Shown piece after piece: positions 11,820 to 31,858 of a stretch of 64,000 nucleotides of DNA. The stretch comes from Syncephalis fuscata (lineage: Eukaryota; Zoopagomycota; Zoopagomycetes; Zoopagales; Piptocephalidaceae), in the NCBI GenBank assembly GCA_025786725.1, contig JAHLTZ010000021.1:124001-188000 (forward strand), given 5' to 3'. Positions within the stretch are counted from its first letter, which is position 1. Each line of letters opens with the position of its first letter. The position numbers and the translations under genes were made by a program. The notes beneath the pieces are model-generated. The model was not told where the DNA came from and ran no database searches. It was given only the letters and a program-made list of their open reading frames with translations.

Positions 11820-13820
11820 TGTGCGTTAAAGTAGAGGCAGAAAATGGAATAACTTGGATACCGCTTAATAATATACAGCGCAAGACTTGTTATTCAGACC
11901 AATAAGTATCTATATTAATTTAATTATTGATGCTGGATGTTATGGAAATAATTACTAAGCAAAAATGGGATGGCTGTTTTAGCGAACATGCAGATTTCCC
12001 GGCTATCCGATGGCTGTCACGTGAAGAAGCAGTGGAAAGGCGATAACACCCTTGCACTACATTATGCGCAAACATACAACAGAGACAGATGTGTTATTAT
12101 TTGCACTGGAGGATTGATTTGCTAATTTAAATTTAATAAATGCACTATTATGCTATTATTTAAAGTAATGATGCCAGGCCTGTATAATGCAATAAATTAT
12201 AATGGCGCAAATAAAATAGCATTTATAAACAATAAAGGTCATAAACATTTTTATTATCAAGAAAGCGAATTAGTTATATAATCATTATTTGCGCAAGTAG
12301 AAAACAATGCTTATAATATGATAAAAAGTGTGCAGTTGCAATTTCTAGTGTGAAAGAAATGCATAATCCATATTACCAATTATCATTAAGGACATTGTAC
12401 TATTGTCAAAATTTCATTGATAATTTATCAAATTAGTCTAAAGCTGTTATTGTAGTAAGCACTATTCGTAGCAAAACTTACATGGCATTTCAATAATAAA
12501 CAGCTTTACTTTTACTGATACCCTGATCACTAAGTTGTAATGTAATCTAAATTTGTAAATTACATCCAACACAATACGCAAATATTATGCAATACACATC
12601 AGACAATTTCAATCGGGTATCATCAGATTAGAGCGCACAGTAGAAGTAGATTGTGCATTAACCAGTGGCTATCCAAAGCCTTGCTAATTTTTGATGCTCT
12701 CGAAAGCAGCACTAGTAGCATAATATACAATATTATTTACAAAACAATAAACAAGAGTAAAGATTAGTAAAGATAATTAAACTTGGACATAATAGTGTTT
12801 ATTTCTCGTCGTTATATCAATGCAGGTAAATAAAAATATTTTGATATGATCTCATAATTTTATTGGCTTACTAATACAAAAAGTAACACTATTATTGATG
12901 CGTCCAAGATTGACGTAGTTTCGTAGTTTTGCCTGATTTACAGTTATTTTTTTAGTAATAATGCTTATCTTGTTTTATTCATTTGTTACTTACAAAAAAT
13001 AAAAGCGGCAATGCTATTTATGCTAATTTGATCTCTTGTTAATAATTTATATATCTAGACATAGTCAACCACATCAATAACATTTCTATACAGTTTTGTT
13101 ATTTCTTTGCCTTATCTACCCATTTTAGCCCATTGTTTACTGGCTGCACCCTTTAATAAAAGCTGTTTGTTTATTGTTTATTGTATTCGTTATAAGCTTT
13201 GCTTTATTTCGCTCGCTCAATACATTTAATATAGCCTTATTATATTATTTAGAAATTATCTTTTGTCAGTTCATTTCATTCTATATTACTGTATTCTTTA
13301 TAAATACACTTTCATTACTATTCATTTATATATTATATTATTTCTAAAAAACAAATAATAAAAATGTCTAGAGTATTAGCTTGTAGTTATATCATTAGAA
13401 TCAATAAAAAATAAAATCTGTGCAGCGCATAAAAGGCGGTGTAGGACCTGCAATGTTATTGCTTACAATAAAGGAAAAAAGTATCGAATCAACTACGCAG
13501 TCCACGTTAGGCCAAATTCCTTTCGGTAATCAAATTGCAGCACAAAAGCTAATGGCAGCCACAATCGTTTTTTCCCTATAAACTTTCTCATTCTCATTAT
13601 ACGACCAAGTGTATACACGCGCACGCAAGTAAGCTCTATTGTATTTCAAACGACTATTTACCGGTAAGTCATACGCGCGCACTATTGCTATTGCTACGTC
13701 AACGTTGAATTCCATTTTAATTGATAGCGTTTACGCAGAGCAATATACTTTTTGTTGTTGACTAACGAATACAACGTATTATCCCTTAAATTACTAGTCA
13801 GATACAATAGTGTAAACAGT
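11820..13820. other. Intergenic region
   Basis: About 2 kb of AT-rich DNA without a supported gene. It contains a 24-bp sequence at 13153-13176 that recurs exactly at 61930-61953 (see repeat entry). Confidence 0.5.
13153..13176 (+). repeat. Dispersed repeat, copy A
   Basis: A 24-bp sequence beginning TTAATAAAAGCTG is identical to 61930-61953. Flanking similarity is weaker, including a preceding CCATTT/CTACTGG-like segment and a following TATTGTAT segment. Confidence 0.5.
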
Positions 13821-15017
13821 ATGACAATTCGTAGCGGGCGTAGCACTTTAGCTGCCAATACAAAAGCTGACCCATCGGTATCTACCGCTTATACGAGTGG
13901 CGTAGAGCTTCATAGTGATGCATCGGCCGAATCTGCAACGGCTACACCGCTTATTGAGGCTTTGGAGGAGGATGAAGATGCAGTGGTATCAGATGGACGG
14001 CAACGGCGTGCTAGTTCGGCAACATTTGCACGTATTACCGACTCTGTCATACCTGCAAGTGTAGCTGATACAGCTAAACAAGCCTATGCTCAACTGTGCA
14101 CTTTCGCCGAATTACCTCACTGGATGCAAGATAACGAATATATTCGTACTTTTTATCGACCACCCACCTTTTCGTATCGCCGCTGCTTTGCATCCCTCGG
14201 CTATGTTCATAACGAGACAGGCAATATTTATAGCCATGGCGTGGGTGCTGTAGCATTTCTTGCACTGGCCGGCTTTACTGCACATATGATTAGCGAGCAA
14301 AGTACGGCTAATTGGAGCGACTCGTTTGTCTTCTACGTCTTTCTAAGTGGCGCTATTATTTGTCTTAGTCTATCGGCAACCTTCCATCTATTTTCTTGTC
14401 ATTCAGAAAAAGTATCTGCTAATTGGAACCGCTGTGATTATATTGGTATTGTCGCTTTAATTGTCGGCTCGTTCTATCCCATCGTCTACTACACCTTCTA
14501 CTGCCATGCTACCGCACGTAATGTCTATCTTGCTGTTATTACAGCTCTTGGTGGCCTTACCGTTGCAACCTGTGTATCAAGACGATTTGCTAGTCCAGCA
14601 TTCCGTAGCTATCGTGCCGGTATATTTGTTGCTCTAGGTGGCAGCGGTGTCGTTCCAATGATTCACGCTCTTATTCAATACGGTGTAAGTATAGAAAAGT
14701 TATTAATGATCGAACTATTGACTAAATAATATGGTATATAGTGGCATCATATCGTCGAAGGCGCTTCTCTGCCATGGATTGCCACAATGGGTATTCTTTA
14801 TATTGTTGGTGCTGTTATTTACGCAGCACGTGTACCCGAACGTTGGTGGCCAGGCAAATTTGACATCTTTTTACACTCACATCAAATATTTCATCTATTT
14901 GTATTGACTGCAGCCACTCTCCACTATATTGGATTGGTACGCGCCTTTCGCTGGCATCATAACGTGGATCCATTTTGTGCACTTAATGGTTTACGTCGTA
15001 ATGTAATCTCTCCCTAA
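13821..15017 (+). CDS. PAQR family receptor (adiponectin-receptor/Izh-like)
   Basis: Two exons (13821-14684, 14740-15017) encode about 380 residues. The start is the first ATG of the frame (MTIRSGRS). A soluble N-terminus of ~110 residues precedes the PAQR core. The N-terminal motif SYRRCFASLGYVHNETGNIYSH, SATFHLFSCHSE (first zinc-ligand histidine), CDYIGI and the C-terminal HSHQIFHLFVLTAATLHYIG (two further zinc ligands, HxxxH) are all present. Hydrophobic segments between them fit seven membrane helices. Yeast Izh proteins and animal AdipoRs act as zinc-dependent lipid hydrolase-like receptors; the ligand is unknown here. Confidence 0.93.
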
Positions 15018-15473
15018 TGCTCGTTATTTTATTATTACACTCATCTCTCCTAATGATAATTATAATAAATATTTATAATAAATAGCCATTTTAATTAAAT
15101 ACGATCGACTAATATCTTTACTAAACTCAATAACATTTATACACATTTATCGTAGTATTTATCCAAATTATATTCTTTTCTTTTGAGGTGCATGTGTGTA
15201 TTTGTATTTATCAAATCAAGATAGGAGTCGTCGGTGAGCAAGTATCAAATCGAGAGCAAGAGTGTGACTGAGAATCGACGCAAGAAAAAAAGAATAAGCA
15301 CGAACAAAGTTCCAGTTGTAATTGTTACTAGTGTTAATAATAAAACAAATACATACTAGAAAAGGTAGAAGAAAGATAACCAGCTACATAGCCGCCACTA
15401 TGACTACTACTACTACTACTATTATTACCACGACTACTGTGCCACCACCATTAACTGTATATCTTCATTGCTT
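15018..15473. other. Intergenic spacer between convergent PAQR and fibrillarin genes
   Basis: Convergent 3' ends. A short ACT-rich triplet tract lies around 15400-15433. No gene is seen. Confidence 0.5.
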
Positions 15474-16533
15474 CTAGTTCTTTTTGGGTGGTGGACGGTA
15501 GACACCGACAACAAGTGCGTGGTCACGCTCATAAGGTTCAAGCGTCAATTGCTCTTGTGGCTTAATCTTCTCTTGTTGGAGCTTCTTCACCTCAGAGGCA
15601 AATACCTTTGCTGCTTCAACTGTTGAGTCAATGCAGTTGGCCTTAATGGAAATGACAATATGGCCACTGTTCTTCAAAAAGTTGTGTGCATTCAATGCAA
15701 TAATACGTGCTTGATCTGGCTGGGCAACATCGGCAAAGATAACATCGACCATACCGACCAACATGCGGTACTTGTGTGGGTGACGTGCATCCTCGATAAT
15801 AGGAATAACGTTGGTGCGCTTCTTTGCAACGTTAATCAAATCACGGCCAGATCGGTGGGAGAATTCAACGGCATATACGAGACCTTCTGGGCCAACTACG
15901 TCGGCTACATGCGAAACAGTAGTACCGCTAGCACCACCAAGGTATAGAACACGCTTGCCGGGGCCAATATGAATGTTATCGACACCACCAAGAATACCGG
16001 CAGCCAACTTTGAACGGAAAGGATTCCAGACACGGTATTCGGTCTTTACGCCATCGGCACCTTCCATAGAGATGCGCTTTTCACCGTAGACAGACTCGCC
16101 AGGTACGAGATTCTTCGTAACAAGTAGATCTTCTTTACCACGGGCAACGAATACACCGGCATGACGATGAGGTTCAACGATGACCTTGGCGCCACCACGG
16201 GCACCGCCAGCACCACCGCGACCACGAGCACCACCGCGAGCGCCACCACGGCCACGACCACCACGATCGCCGCCAAAGCCGCCGCGTTTCTGTACACCGC
16301 CAAAGCCGCCACGACCACCACGGTCGCCGCCGCCAAAGCCACCGCGACCGCCACCGCGACCGCCGCCACGGCCGCCACGATCACCACCAAAGCCGCCTCG
16401 GCCACCGCCGCGACCGCCACCACGACCACCACCACCACGAGCACCTATAGTACCGTTATGATTAGCACGATCACTTGATTAGCCAACTAGTGCATTGGTA
16501 GTGCGTAATCAAGCACTACTTACCGAAAGCCAT
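15474..16533 (-). CDS. NOP1: Fibrillarin (rRNA 2'-O-methyltransferase)
   Basis: Two exons. Exon 1 is only 10 nt (16524-16533, MAF plus one base); exon 2 spans 15474-16444. The N-terminal ~80 residues are a GAR domain of RGG/GGF repeats, visible as a GC-rich block in otherwise AT-rich DNA. The core follows: [22 protein letters not shown], the SAM-binding [31 protein letters not shown], and a C-terminus ending YRPPPKKN. Fibrillarin is the catalytic subunit of box C/D snoRNPs in the nucleolus. Full length and intact. Long ORFs opposite the GAR region are composition artefacts. Confidence 0.97.
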
Positions 16534-16978
16534 AGTTTATAGTAGTAGTTTTTATTCGTAGAACAAGATCGATAAGCACGACAACGTAAGTGCGTGATGG
16601 GCCGAATAAAAAGAATAAAGAAGAAAGAAAAAAACGGTGTGGAGTGCGGAATAAATGCAGAGTCGACCTATCGAAATGTACGCACACACCAGTGGATGAA
16701 AGTGCAAAAAAAGAAAAAAAGAAAAATACACGCCACACAAATATCATATTTATTGATCCATTCGGTGTGTGTGCGTGTGGTCATCTTTTAATGATCCATC
16801 TATGTTAAATCTATTCTATTCAACTAAAACTGTTAAAACTATAAAACTGTGAAATTTATTAATGAATCCAAATAAAGTGTAACACGCTCTATTGGTGCAC
16901 ATCGCTATCATTATTATCTTAACTGATAATCAATAAGATAATAAGCAGTTAACGGAAAAGAATAGATGTATACGGTAA
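16534..16978. other. 5' region of fibrillarin and 3' end of PRP8
   Basis: About 445 bp containing the fibrillarin promoter and the downstream end of PRP8. A purine-rich stretch (AAGAAAGAAAAAAA and AAAAAAGAAAAAAAG) lies at 16615-16730 on the plus strand. No coding region is supported. Confidence 0.45.
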
Positions 16979-25014
<8,036 letters not shown>

Positions 25015-25814
25015 CTTATTATCGGCTATACTACTTCAGTTACTCGCTATTGTTCACTAAAGTGTTACAACAAGCAGTAAAGAGAAAGATAGGCAAATAC
25101 CTATAGATACACGACACGCCAACACCTTGATCGCACAGTCTAACGATGAACACGTCGATCGTCGATTAATCACAAGATTAAAACCTACAAATAGATAACA
25201 ACAATAGATTGTAACTTTGTGATCCAACGTATAATCATAAAGCTGTAACTATTATCGTTGTTGTTGTTGTTGTTGTTGTTGATATGAATGTGCTATCTAC
25301 GCATCAACAAAAAGGTGATAATAATGGAGTGGTGGCGATAATGAAAAGTTGGGTGGCAAGAAAATTATACGTCGTTGAAAATGAGTGTAGTTATAAAAGA
25401 GATAGATCACATTTAATATTAATATACATTTCTTTACACTTTCTATATATTTGTTACTAAATACCATTATTTTATTCTGTCATCTACTGTTTGTTATATA
25501 GTTTTCGTATACTTTACTGCGACACTGTTAATACAATAACATACTCAATCCTACTACTGGCAATGAATCTGATCAAGATTAGTTAATAAATAGATGAATA
25601 AAGATCATAACACCAATCAATGTTGATATGGGATTTATAATACTTTATCCATATATTTAATAAAGTGTCTGCACTGTTTAAATATTTATTACTGTTTATT
25701 ATTTAGTTTATAGAATTTAGAGATTACTATCTAATAGTCATATTAATAATATGCAAATACAGCTTTATTCCACGCAGTATACTAAAGTCTTATTAAATAG
25801 ATAATTGCTTTCCA
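25015..25814. other. Intergenic region with a (GTT)n microsatellite
   Basis: PRP8 upstream region. A run of about eight TTG/GTT triplets lies at 25257-25281. No gene is recognised. Confidence 0.5.
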
Positions 25815-26195
25815 TTATTGGGAAGGTTTGCTTTTGCTGTTGGGTCTTTTACTTGGATCCATTGATTTGCGCATAATGGTTAATTTGCCCACTGCTCCAG
25901 CCCGTGTCGCCATTTGTGTCTCAATATTTCTATTAATATTAGCTGATAGTTTCTATTGATAGATTGTTGTTAGTATTTATTATATATCTAGTAACAATGC
26001 TTACCTTTTGAAGGACCTTTTGCTTGACTAAAACTTTATTCTTTGGTGCAATCACTCTAGCTAATAGAATCTATCAGTATACTAGTTTAAAGATTGGTTA
26101 AAATACTTACCGCCCTTTCTTGAACTAGTGGGCTTCTTGCTTTGTGCTTGTTTAGCACGATTTGTATTGGCTTTCTTTACAAGTCCCTGTACCAT
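25815..26195 (-). CDS. UPF0390 (C19orf53/L10K-like) small basic protein
   Basis: Three small exons encode about 80 residues that are strongly basic (Lys/Arg/Gln-rich). The start MVQGLVKKANTNRAKQAQ, followed by SSRKGARVIAPKNKVLVKQKV, matches the family pattern of an N-terminal QG..K basic region and the RKGGRVIAPKK core. The family is small, nuclear/nucleolar-like and of unknown function in fungi. The last intron acceptor is uncertain: a TAG at 25925 shifts frame, whereas the GAG about 9 nt further on keeps it open and gives QMATRAGAVGKLTIMRKSMD at the C-terminus. Confidence 0.65.
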
Positions 26196-26468
26196 CGTGT
26201 CAAGTAATTCAAATAGTTGGAAATATATGAAAAGAAAAATGATAAAATTATTAAAATTAAAATTATTAAATTGATCAAATTGATTTAACATCAATTCAAT
26301 TATCCCAATCAATAAAAAACTAAAGGAGAAACACGCGTGAGATGGTCAAGGCAACAACAACACCAACTACTTCATTCTTTACTTTCTCGTTGTTTTATAT
26401 TTCTACATTAAGTACATAAGGAATATTGGCTATTTAGCTAAATACTTTAGAGAGAGAGAAATAAAGAG

Positions 26469-27656
26469 ATGCAACAAGACGAGAAAGTACAAAACACGAC
26501 TCAAGACACGACCCAATCTAATAGCGACATTGCTATGACTTTAGATAACACCATCAGTTCATCTACTACTACTGCCATGTCCGCGACAATGCAACAACAA
26601 CAGCAACAACAGCCTTCAACAGCACCTAAAGTGGATCCGGCTCATTCTAATCATGCTCATATACAGCATCTTAATAACGTTAATACTGCTCAAAGACCGG
26701 AATTTCTAACGTATCTTAATTTGAATACGGAAAAAGATGAATCCACTGAATGGTCCCTCCTCAGTAACAATTTCTAGATGGAGAGCATTCACCGCAGAAT
26801 GTAGCATTTTATAGCTTTTGTTTAGGCGCGTTATTTATGATATCTATCGAGTTCTTTATTCATTCTACACTGCCATCACAGCTTAGCGTCTATTTGGCTG
26901 CTTTATCTCTATTTCACTTTTTAGAATACTTTTCTACTGCATTATGGAATACATCAAAAGTAAATCTTGACTGTAAGTGTAATGACCACTTGTAATATAC
27001 ATATATAGATACTAATCAATGCTATATAGCATTTTTAATTGATCATAGTACTGCTTATCATATGGCCAATGGAGCTGGCATTATTGAATTCACTGTTGAA
27101 TATTTATTGACTCCAGAATGGAAACATATTGGCTGGTGGACATTTTTAGGTAATGATTAATAATAATAATAATATAGTATAACAATATAGTATAATAAGC
27201 TAATTAATTATATAATATTAGGATTTTTATTGTTATTATTGGACAAGTGGCACGTACACTAGCCATGGCTACAGCTGGTCGATCATTTAACCATCAAGTT
27301 CAATCACGTCGTCAATCCGACCATCAACTTATTACGCATGGTATCTATGGGTAAGTATTATATATACACACACACATATATATATATGTCATTTGGCTTT
27401 TTCATTACTAATACACCTATTACTATTTAGTTGGATGCGACATCCATCCTATTTTGGGTTTTACTTTTGGGCATTGGGTACACAGTTGATGCTGGCCAAT
27501 CCATTCTCATTTATAGCATTCCTTTTTGTATTGCATCGATTCTTTGCTGATCGAGTGGCCTATGAAGAAAGAGCGTTACTTCGCTTTTTCGGACAAGACT
27601 ACTATGCTTATAAGCAACGGGTTGGCACTATGATGCCATTTATCCGCGGTTGCTAG
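26469..27656 (+). CDS. STE14: Protein-S-isoprenylcysteine O-methyltransferase (ICMT)
   Basis: Several exons starting at 26469. A Gln/Ser/Thr-rich N-terminus (~95 residues, with a seven-Gln run) precedes the membrane core. Core motifs are LFHFLEYFSTALWN, SFLIDHSTAYHMANGAGIIEF, RSFNHQVQSRRQSDHQLITHGIYGWMRHPSYFGFYFWALGTQ and EERALLRFFGQDYYAYKQRV. These are the RHPxYxG and E-x-xL...YxxYxxRV signatures of ICMT, which carboxyl-methylates prenylated CaaX proteins such as Ras and a-factor-like pheromones in the ER. Two frame breaks, near 26771 and 27236, each need one extra T. Confidence 0.93.
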
Positions 27657-27915
27657 AATGTTGCCTAACATTTGCTTTATATAATTATTCACAAATTATA
27701 GTTATTACTTAACATAGCATTTATCTTTTTTACTTTATAAATACTTTATCTTTTAGGCAGATATATTATGGATGACATAGTATTGAAGCACTTTATGATC
27801 ATTATCAAATATACTTTACTATATTCAAATAAAGCTTGACCAAAAAAGATATTAAATGGGTCGACTATATTATAAAATGGCTTTAACTAGCAATAGTAGC
27901 TGAATTAGAACAGTA

Positions 27916-29141
27916 TTACTGATGGGCAGTTTGAAACGCTTTCATAAATTGGGCGAGTACTTGAACTGCTTCTAAGGGAAGTGCATTGTAAAGTGAGGCT
28001 CGTATGCCACCTACAGAGCGATGTCCTTTAAGTTGTACCATATGAGCAGCCTCTGATTCTTGAATAAATGCTGACTCCAGCTCTGGATTAGCTAGTCGGA
28101 AGGTGATGTTCATACGAGAACGATCAGCCACCGCAGTACCTTTATAGAACCCATTTGAAGCATCAATTAAATCGTAGATGATCTTTGATTTCTCAATAGC
28201 TCGTCGTTCCATCTCTGCTACACCACCCTCGGCCAGTGTGTAGTCAGTGGTTAATGCGGTGATATAGGTAGAGAACATGGGTGGTGTATTGTAGAGTGAG
28301 CCATGTTTGGCAGCTAAAGCCCAATCAAGCATAAGTGGAATAGCATTGGCTATAGGAAAGGTGGTGCTGTTATTACTATTATCATTATTTGTTGGTGTAG
28401 ATGGCCGTGTCAACAAGTCATCACGAACAATGATCAGGGTAAGTCCTGCGGCACCCATGTTCTTCTGTGCACCAGCATAGATGACACCGTAACGAGAGAC
28501 ATCAACGGGGCGTGACATAATATTTGAGCTCATATCGCATACGACAGGCACATCAGCGGGTAGATCATCGGGTAATTCACCCAATTCAACACCATCTACC
28601 GTCTCGTTGGCACAGTAGTAGAAATAGGCGGCGTTAGATCCGCTTAATTGCCAGGTATTTCGAGGCGGTACACGATATAAGCTTTAGTAGTGGCGTCACG
28701 ACCATTAGCCACGATATTAACCTGTGCGCCTAGATCGCGTGCTTCTTTGGCCGCCTTTTCAGACCAAGCACCCGTAATCAAATAGTCTACCACTGGTGAT
28801 GCTACTGCTGCCGCTGTTGTTTGTTCTCCCGTAGCACTGCTGGAGTGACGAGCATGGTAAGCTGCTAAAAGATTGTAGACAACAGCAGAAAACTGTTGTG
28901 AGCCACCACCTTGTGTGAATAGTACTTTGTAGTTATCGGGTACGGCGAGTAGATGGCGTATGTTTGCTTCAAGACGGTCTTGCAGTTGTTGGAAGGTAGT
29001 TGTTCGATGGGATATTTCGAGTATAGACATGCCTGTGCCGGCGTAATTAAGCATTTCTTGTTGGGCCTTTTCAAGCACGGGGCGCGGCAACACCGACGGA
29101 CCGGCGCCAAAATTCCAAACTTGGGCTGGTGGTTGAGCCAT
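27916..29141 (-). CDS. SERC: Phosphoserine aminotransferase
   Basis: Single-exon gene of about 408 residues starting MAQPPAQVWNFGAGPSVLP. Family landmarks are FGAGPSVLP, GTGMSILEISHRTTTFQ, LFTQGGGSQQFSAVVYN, the catalytic-lysine segment YAGAQKNMGAAGLTLIIVR (Lys binds PLP), YNTPPMFSTYI and the terminal GHRSVGGIRASLYNALPLEAVQ. It converts 3-phosphohydroxypyruvate and glutamate to phosphoserine and 2-oxoglutarate in serine synthesis. One break near 28685 (AAA, needs AAAA) restores YRVPPRNTWQL and YYCANETVDGVE. A short Asn/Ser/Thr-rich insertion (TPTNNDNSNNSTT) follows the Lys region. Confidence 0.95.
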
Positions 29142-30607
29142 TACTTTAGTTGAGAATAGCAAAAGAGAAAAGAGATAGATACGGCTAGATAGTGTCGATC
29201 AGCGTAGATCTGATACCGATGATTCATCAAAATCATTGATGTAGTACCTGAAATTGCCATTTTTACTCCATGACAATCTATAGCGAATGAAATCTATAAG
29301 CGGTCATTCAACAATAAAAAATGCGTTACTATTATTTAATTTGAATCTAACAATGTTATGTATGTCTAGCTTACAAATACATCTGCAATAACAATTTGAT
29401 TAGAATTTATATAAAAAGCTTAAAACTATTAAATTTGGTAAGTTTACAATCTTTTATTTGTTAATAAACAGTGCAATTTAGAAATGTAATAATAATTGCA
29501 CATTCTAAATAAAATGGGCTATTGTTTTCGATACCAATATTAAATACAACAAAGAGCAGTCAATTAGTCGTATAAACTTTAGAAATTAATAAGTAGTATA
29601 CGTCATATGTAACAAGACTACAGCTTATTCTGCTGAAAGTTTCGATTATGGCTATCACAATATTTGACGAGCGCTATATCAAGTTTCGAAAATAGCCCAC
29701 TTGACCGCTACAGCAAAGGCTTATCCGGTTAAATTTCTATTTATATTGAACCAGAATTCTATCTAATGAAACCGGCCGTGTGGTAATTAAGCCAAGTTAT
29801 AACAAAATAAATACATAGCATGTCATACTGTTATATCAGATAAGAATATGAGCAGTAAATTCAATTAAGCACAGAAGTTAAAGCTTATTTAGAATAGATG
29901 TAGTCGCTATAATTTCCGTAATAGCCTTATATAATAAGCTATCGTTTAATGAATAATGCAATGATGTGATTGTAATAGCTATTAACGTGCCATTGATAAA
30001 TGTTTGGCAGTTTTGAAACAAGATGCTAATGAGACATAATGATTGCTGGTGGATACAATAATGACGAAATCATCTGTTGAAATAGAATATACGAATCAAC
30101 GCTTAATGTTGCACTTTATAATAACTAGATTTAGAGCCAAACCCGTTGTTTGGTAGACAAATAATAATAAATACTATTCTAGAAGCAATATTGGTAAAAT
30201 TATGCATAAAGTATTATTATATAAAGCGTAATATAACTGTCAATCTTTGTGACTCAAAAGTAAACAGCGTGGTGTCGGCATGCTATCACTCAAAACACCG
30301 ATAAATACCAGGCCTATGTCCAAAACAATAAGCAAGTTTGCTATTAATAACTGGGACCGTTGTATTGCAGTTGAGTATTTCTAATCATCGACAACATATA
30401 AATTGAAATAATATTATAACACGCTTATTCAATCGCTATATTGCTCTTACCGCCATGCACCACACCACTATTAATCAATTACCAGTTAGTAAATTGATTC
30501 TGCTTGTAAACCATTCTTCGTGATTTTGATTGGTTTTTATTGCATCTTAATGCCACAGTGATCGAGTTTAACTTTGTCGTTTCGTAAATGCAAAACTTAA
30601 AAACAAT
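29142..30607. other. Intergenic region
   Basis: About 1.5 kb, AT-rich, no supported gene or RNA. Confidence 0.5.
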
Positions 30608-31858
30608 ATGATATTATGGCAACATTTCTATCATTGTCGATTTCTTAACGTATTTTACAAAGCAAAAGAATGCGATTTTGTGTATTGGTACGCTCAAAGT
30701 CAATTTTCAATCGATAATATACCAATGGAGTCGGCTGCGCTACTAAACAAAGTTAATTGGCGTGATTTACATCGGCTACGTGTCACTACCGAAAATAATT
30801 GGCGTTATTACCGTTTGCAAAATACAACAGCTTTATGCTTCAAGCTAAATGAGTAAAGTTTATTTGATGAGTGCAAGCTGAGTGGAACAGCTGTTGTGTT
30901 TTTTCCAGATAAAAATACGACAGCAAGCAATGCTTTATACAGATTGAAGATAGTGTTAGTTGAAATCAGTAAACTTCCAGCAAGCGAAAATTAAAACGAA
31001 GATCAAGCTGCTTTAAAACTAGAGTTGATTCTACTATTTTAAATTTTAATCGAGACGAACCCATTTTGCTTGAAGCAATGCTAAGTGACCGATTTTTTGT
31101 TGTGCTTGATAGTTTCGTAGTACCTAGTGAGTTTCAAGTTTATGCTCTTGGTGACTATAAATTACGGTATACTGTAACATTGTCCTTGAATTTTACATGC
31201 AAGGAAATTAATGGTCAGTGGCTATTATTCTTTTGCATTAACAGTGAATCAAACAGCAATAGTCGATTACTTGTATGGGATTTAGAAAATAATCAGCATT
31301 ATATGCAAGAACTTGATGGCCACTGGGACACATCGTGCATTCACAGCGCCACTTGTGATTACACCACAGTCTATACAGTCAAGATTACAGATGAAGATCA
31401 TGGTGTTGTTGAATGGGCATTATATCAATTTTCTCATAATAGGCCAAACCGAAAATTGAAACAAGTATACATCGGCTGAGTATTTGTCTGGACTATGTTT
31501 CCGTTTTGTCTGATGAACCTTATTGTGTAATAGTTAATATAGAATACATGGAAATCAAACCATGGCTATATTACACAATTATGCTTGATAAAAATATGGA
31601 TGTTGAAGTTGATCAAGTACAAAAAATAACAAATCTTGCTGTAAACCAAAAAATAACTATGACTGCAATTGTAAAGTTTATCGTCAGCTGCTTGTGGAAG
31701 AAAACAATGAATTGGTTTTTTTGGTTGATGCAAGTACTGGTGAAGTTATACGCCAAATAGAAGAAGCTAGCGGCGATTTACACCATTTTATGATGACTGG
31801 ATTTGTAACTGGAAACTGCCGTCTTTTTATTAAAACAATAAGCTATATTACTCTATAA
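30608..31858 (+). pseudogene. Decayed F-box-like / beta-propeller-like protein gene
   Basis: A chain of plus-strand fragments continues one protein: ALLNKVNWRDLHRLRVTTENNWR (resembles the segment after an F-box), SNSRLLVWDLENNQHYMQELDGH (a propeller-blade-like repeat), then ELVFLVDASTGEVIRQIEEASG and a C-terminus at 31858. At least two in-frame TAA codons (30854 and near 30993) and several frame changes interrupt it. The in-frame stops cannot be explained by a missing base alone, unlike the breaks elsewhere. No F-box core is visible at the 5' end. Family assignment is tentative; F-box/propeller proteins act as substrate receptors for SCF ligases. Confidence 0.5.

Noticed and set aside
16046-16478. 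Long low-complexity ORFs on both strands opposite the fibrillarin N-terminus (Ala/Val/Thr/Pro runs)
   Set aside because: They are shadows of the GC-rich RGG-repeat coding sequence.
30850-31060. Alternative genetic code (TAA read as Gln)
   Set aside because: Conserved genes such as XAP5, TyrRS, SerC and p24 end at TAA at the expected C-terminus, so TAA is a stop here.
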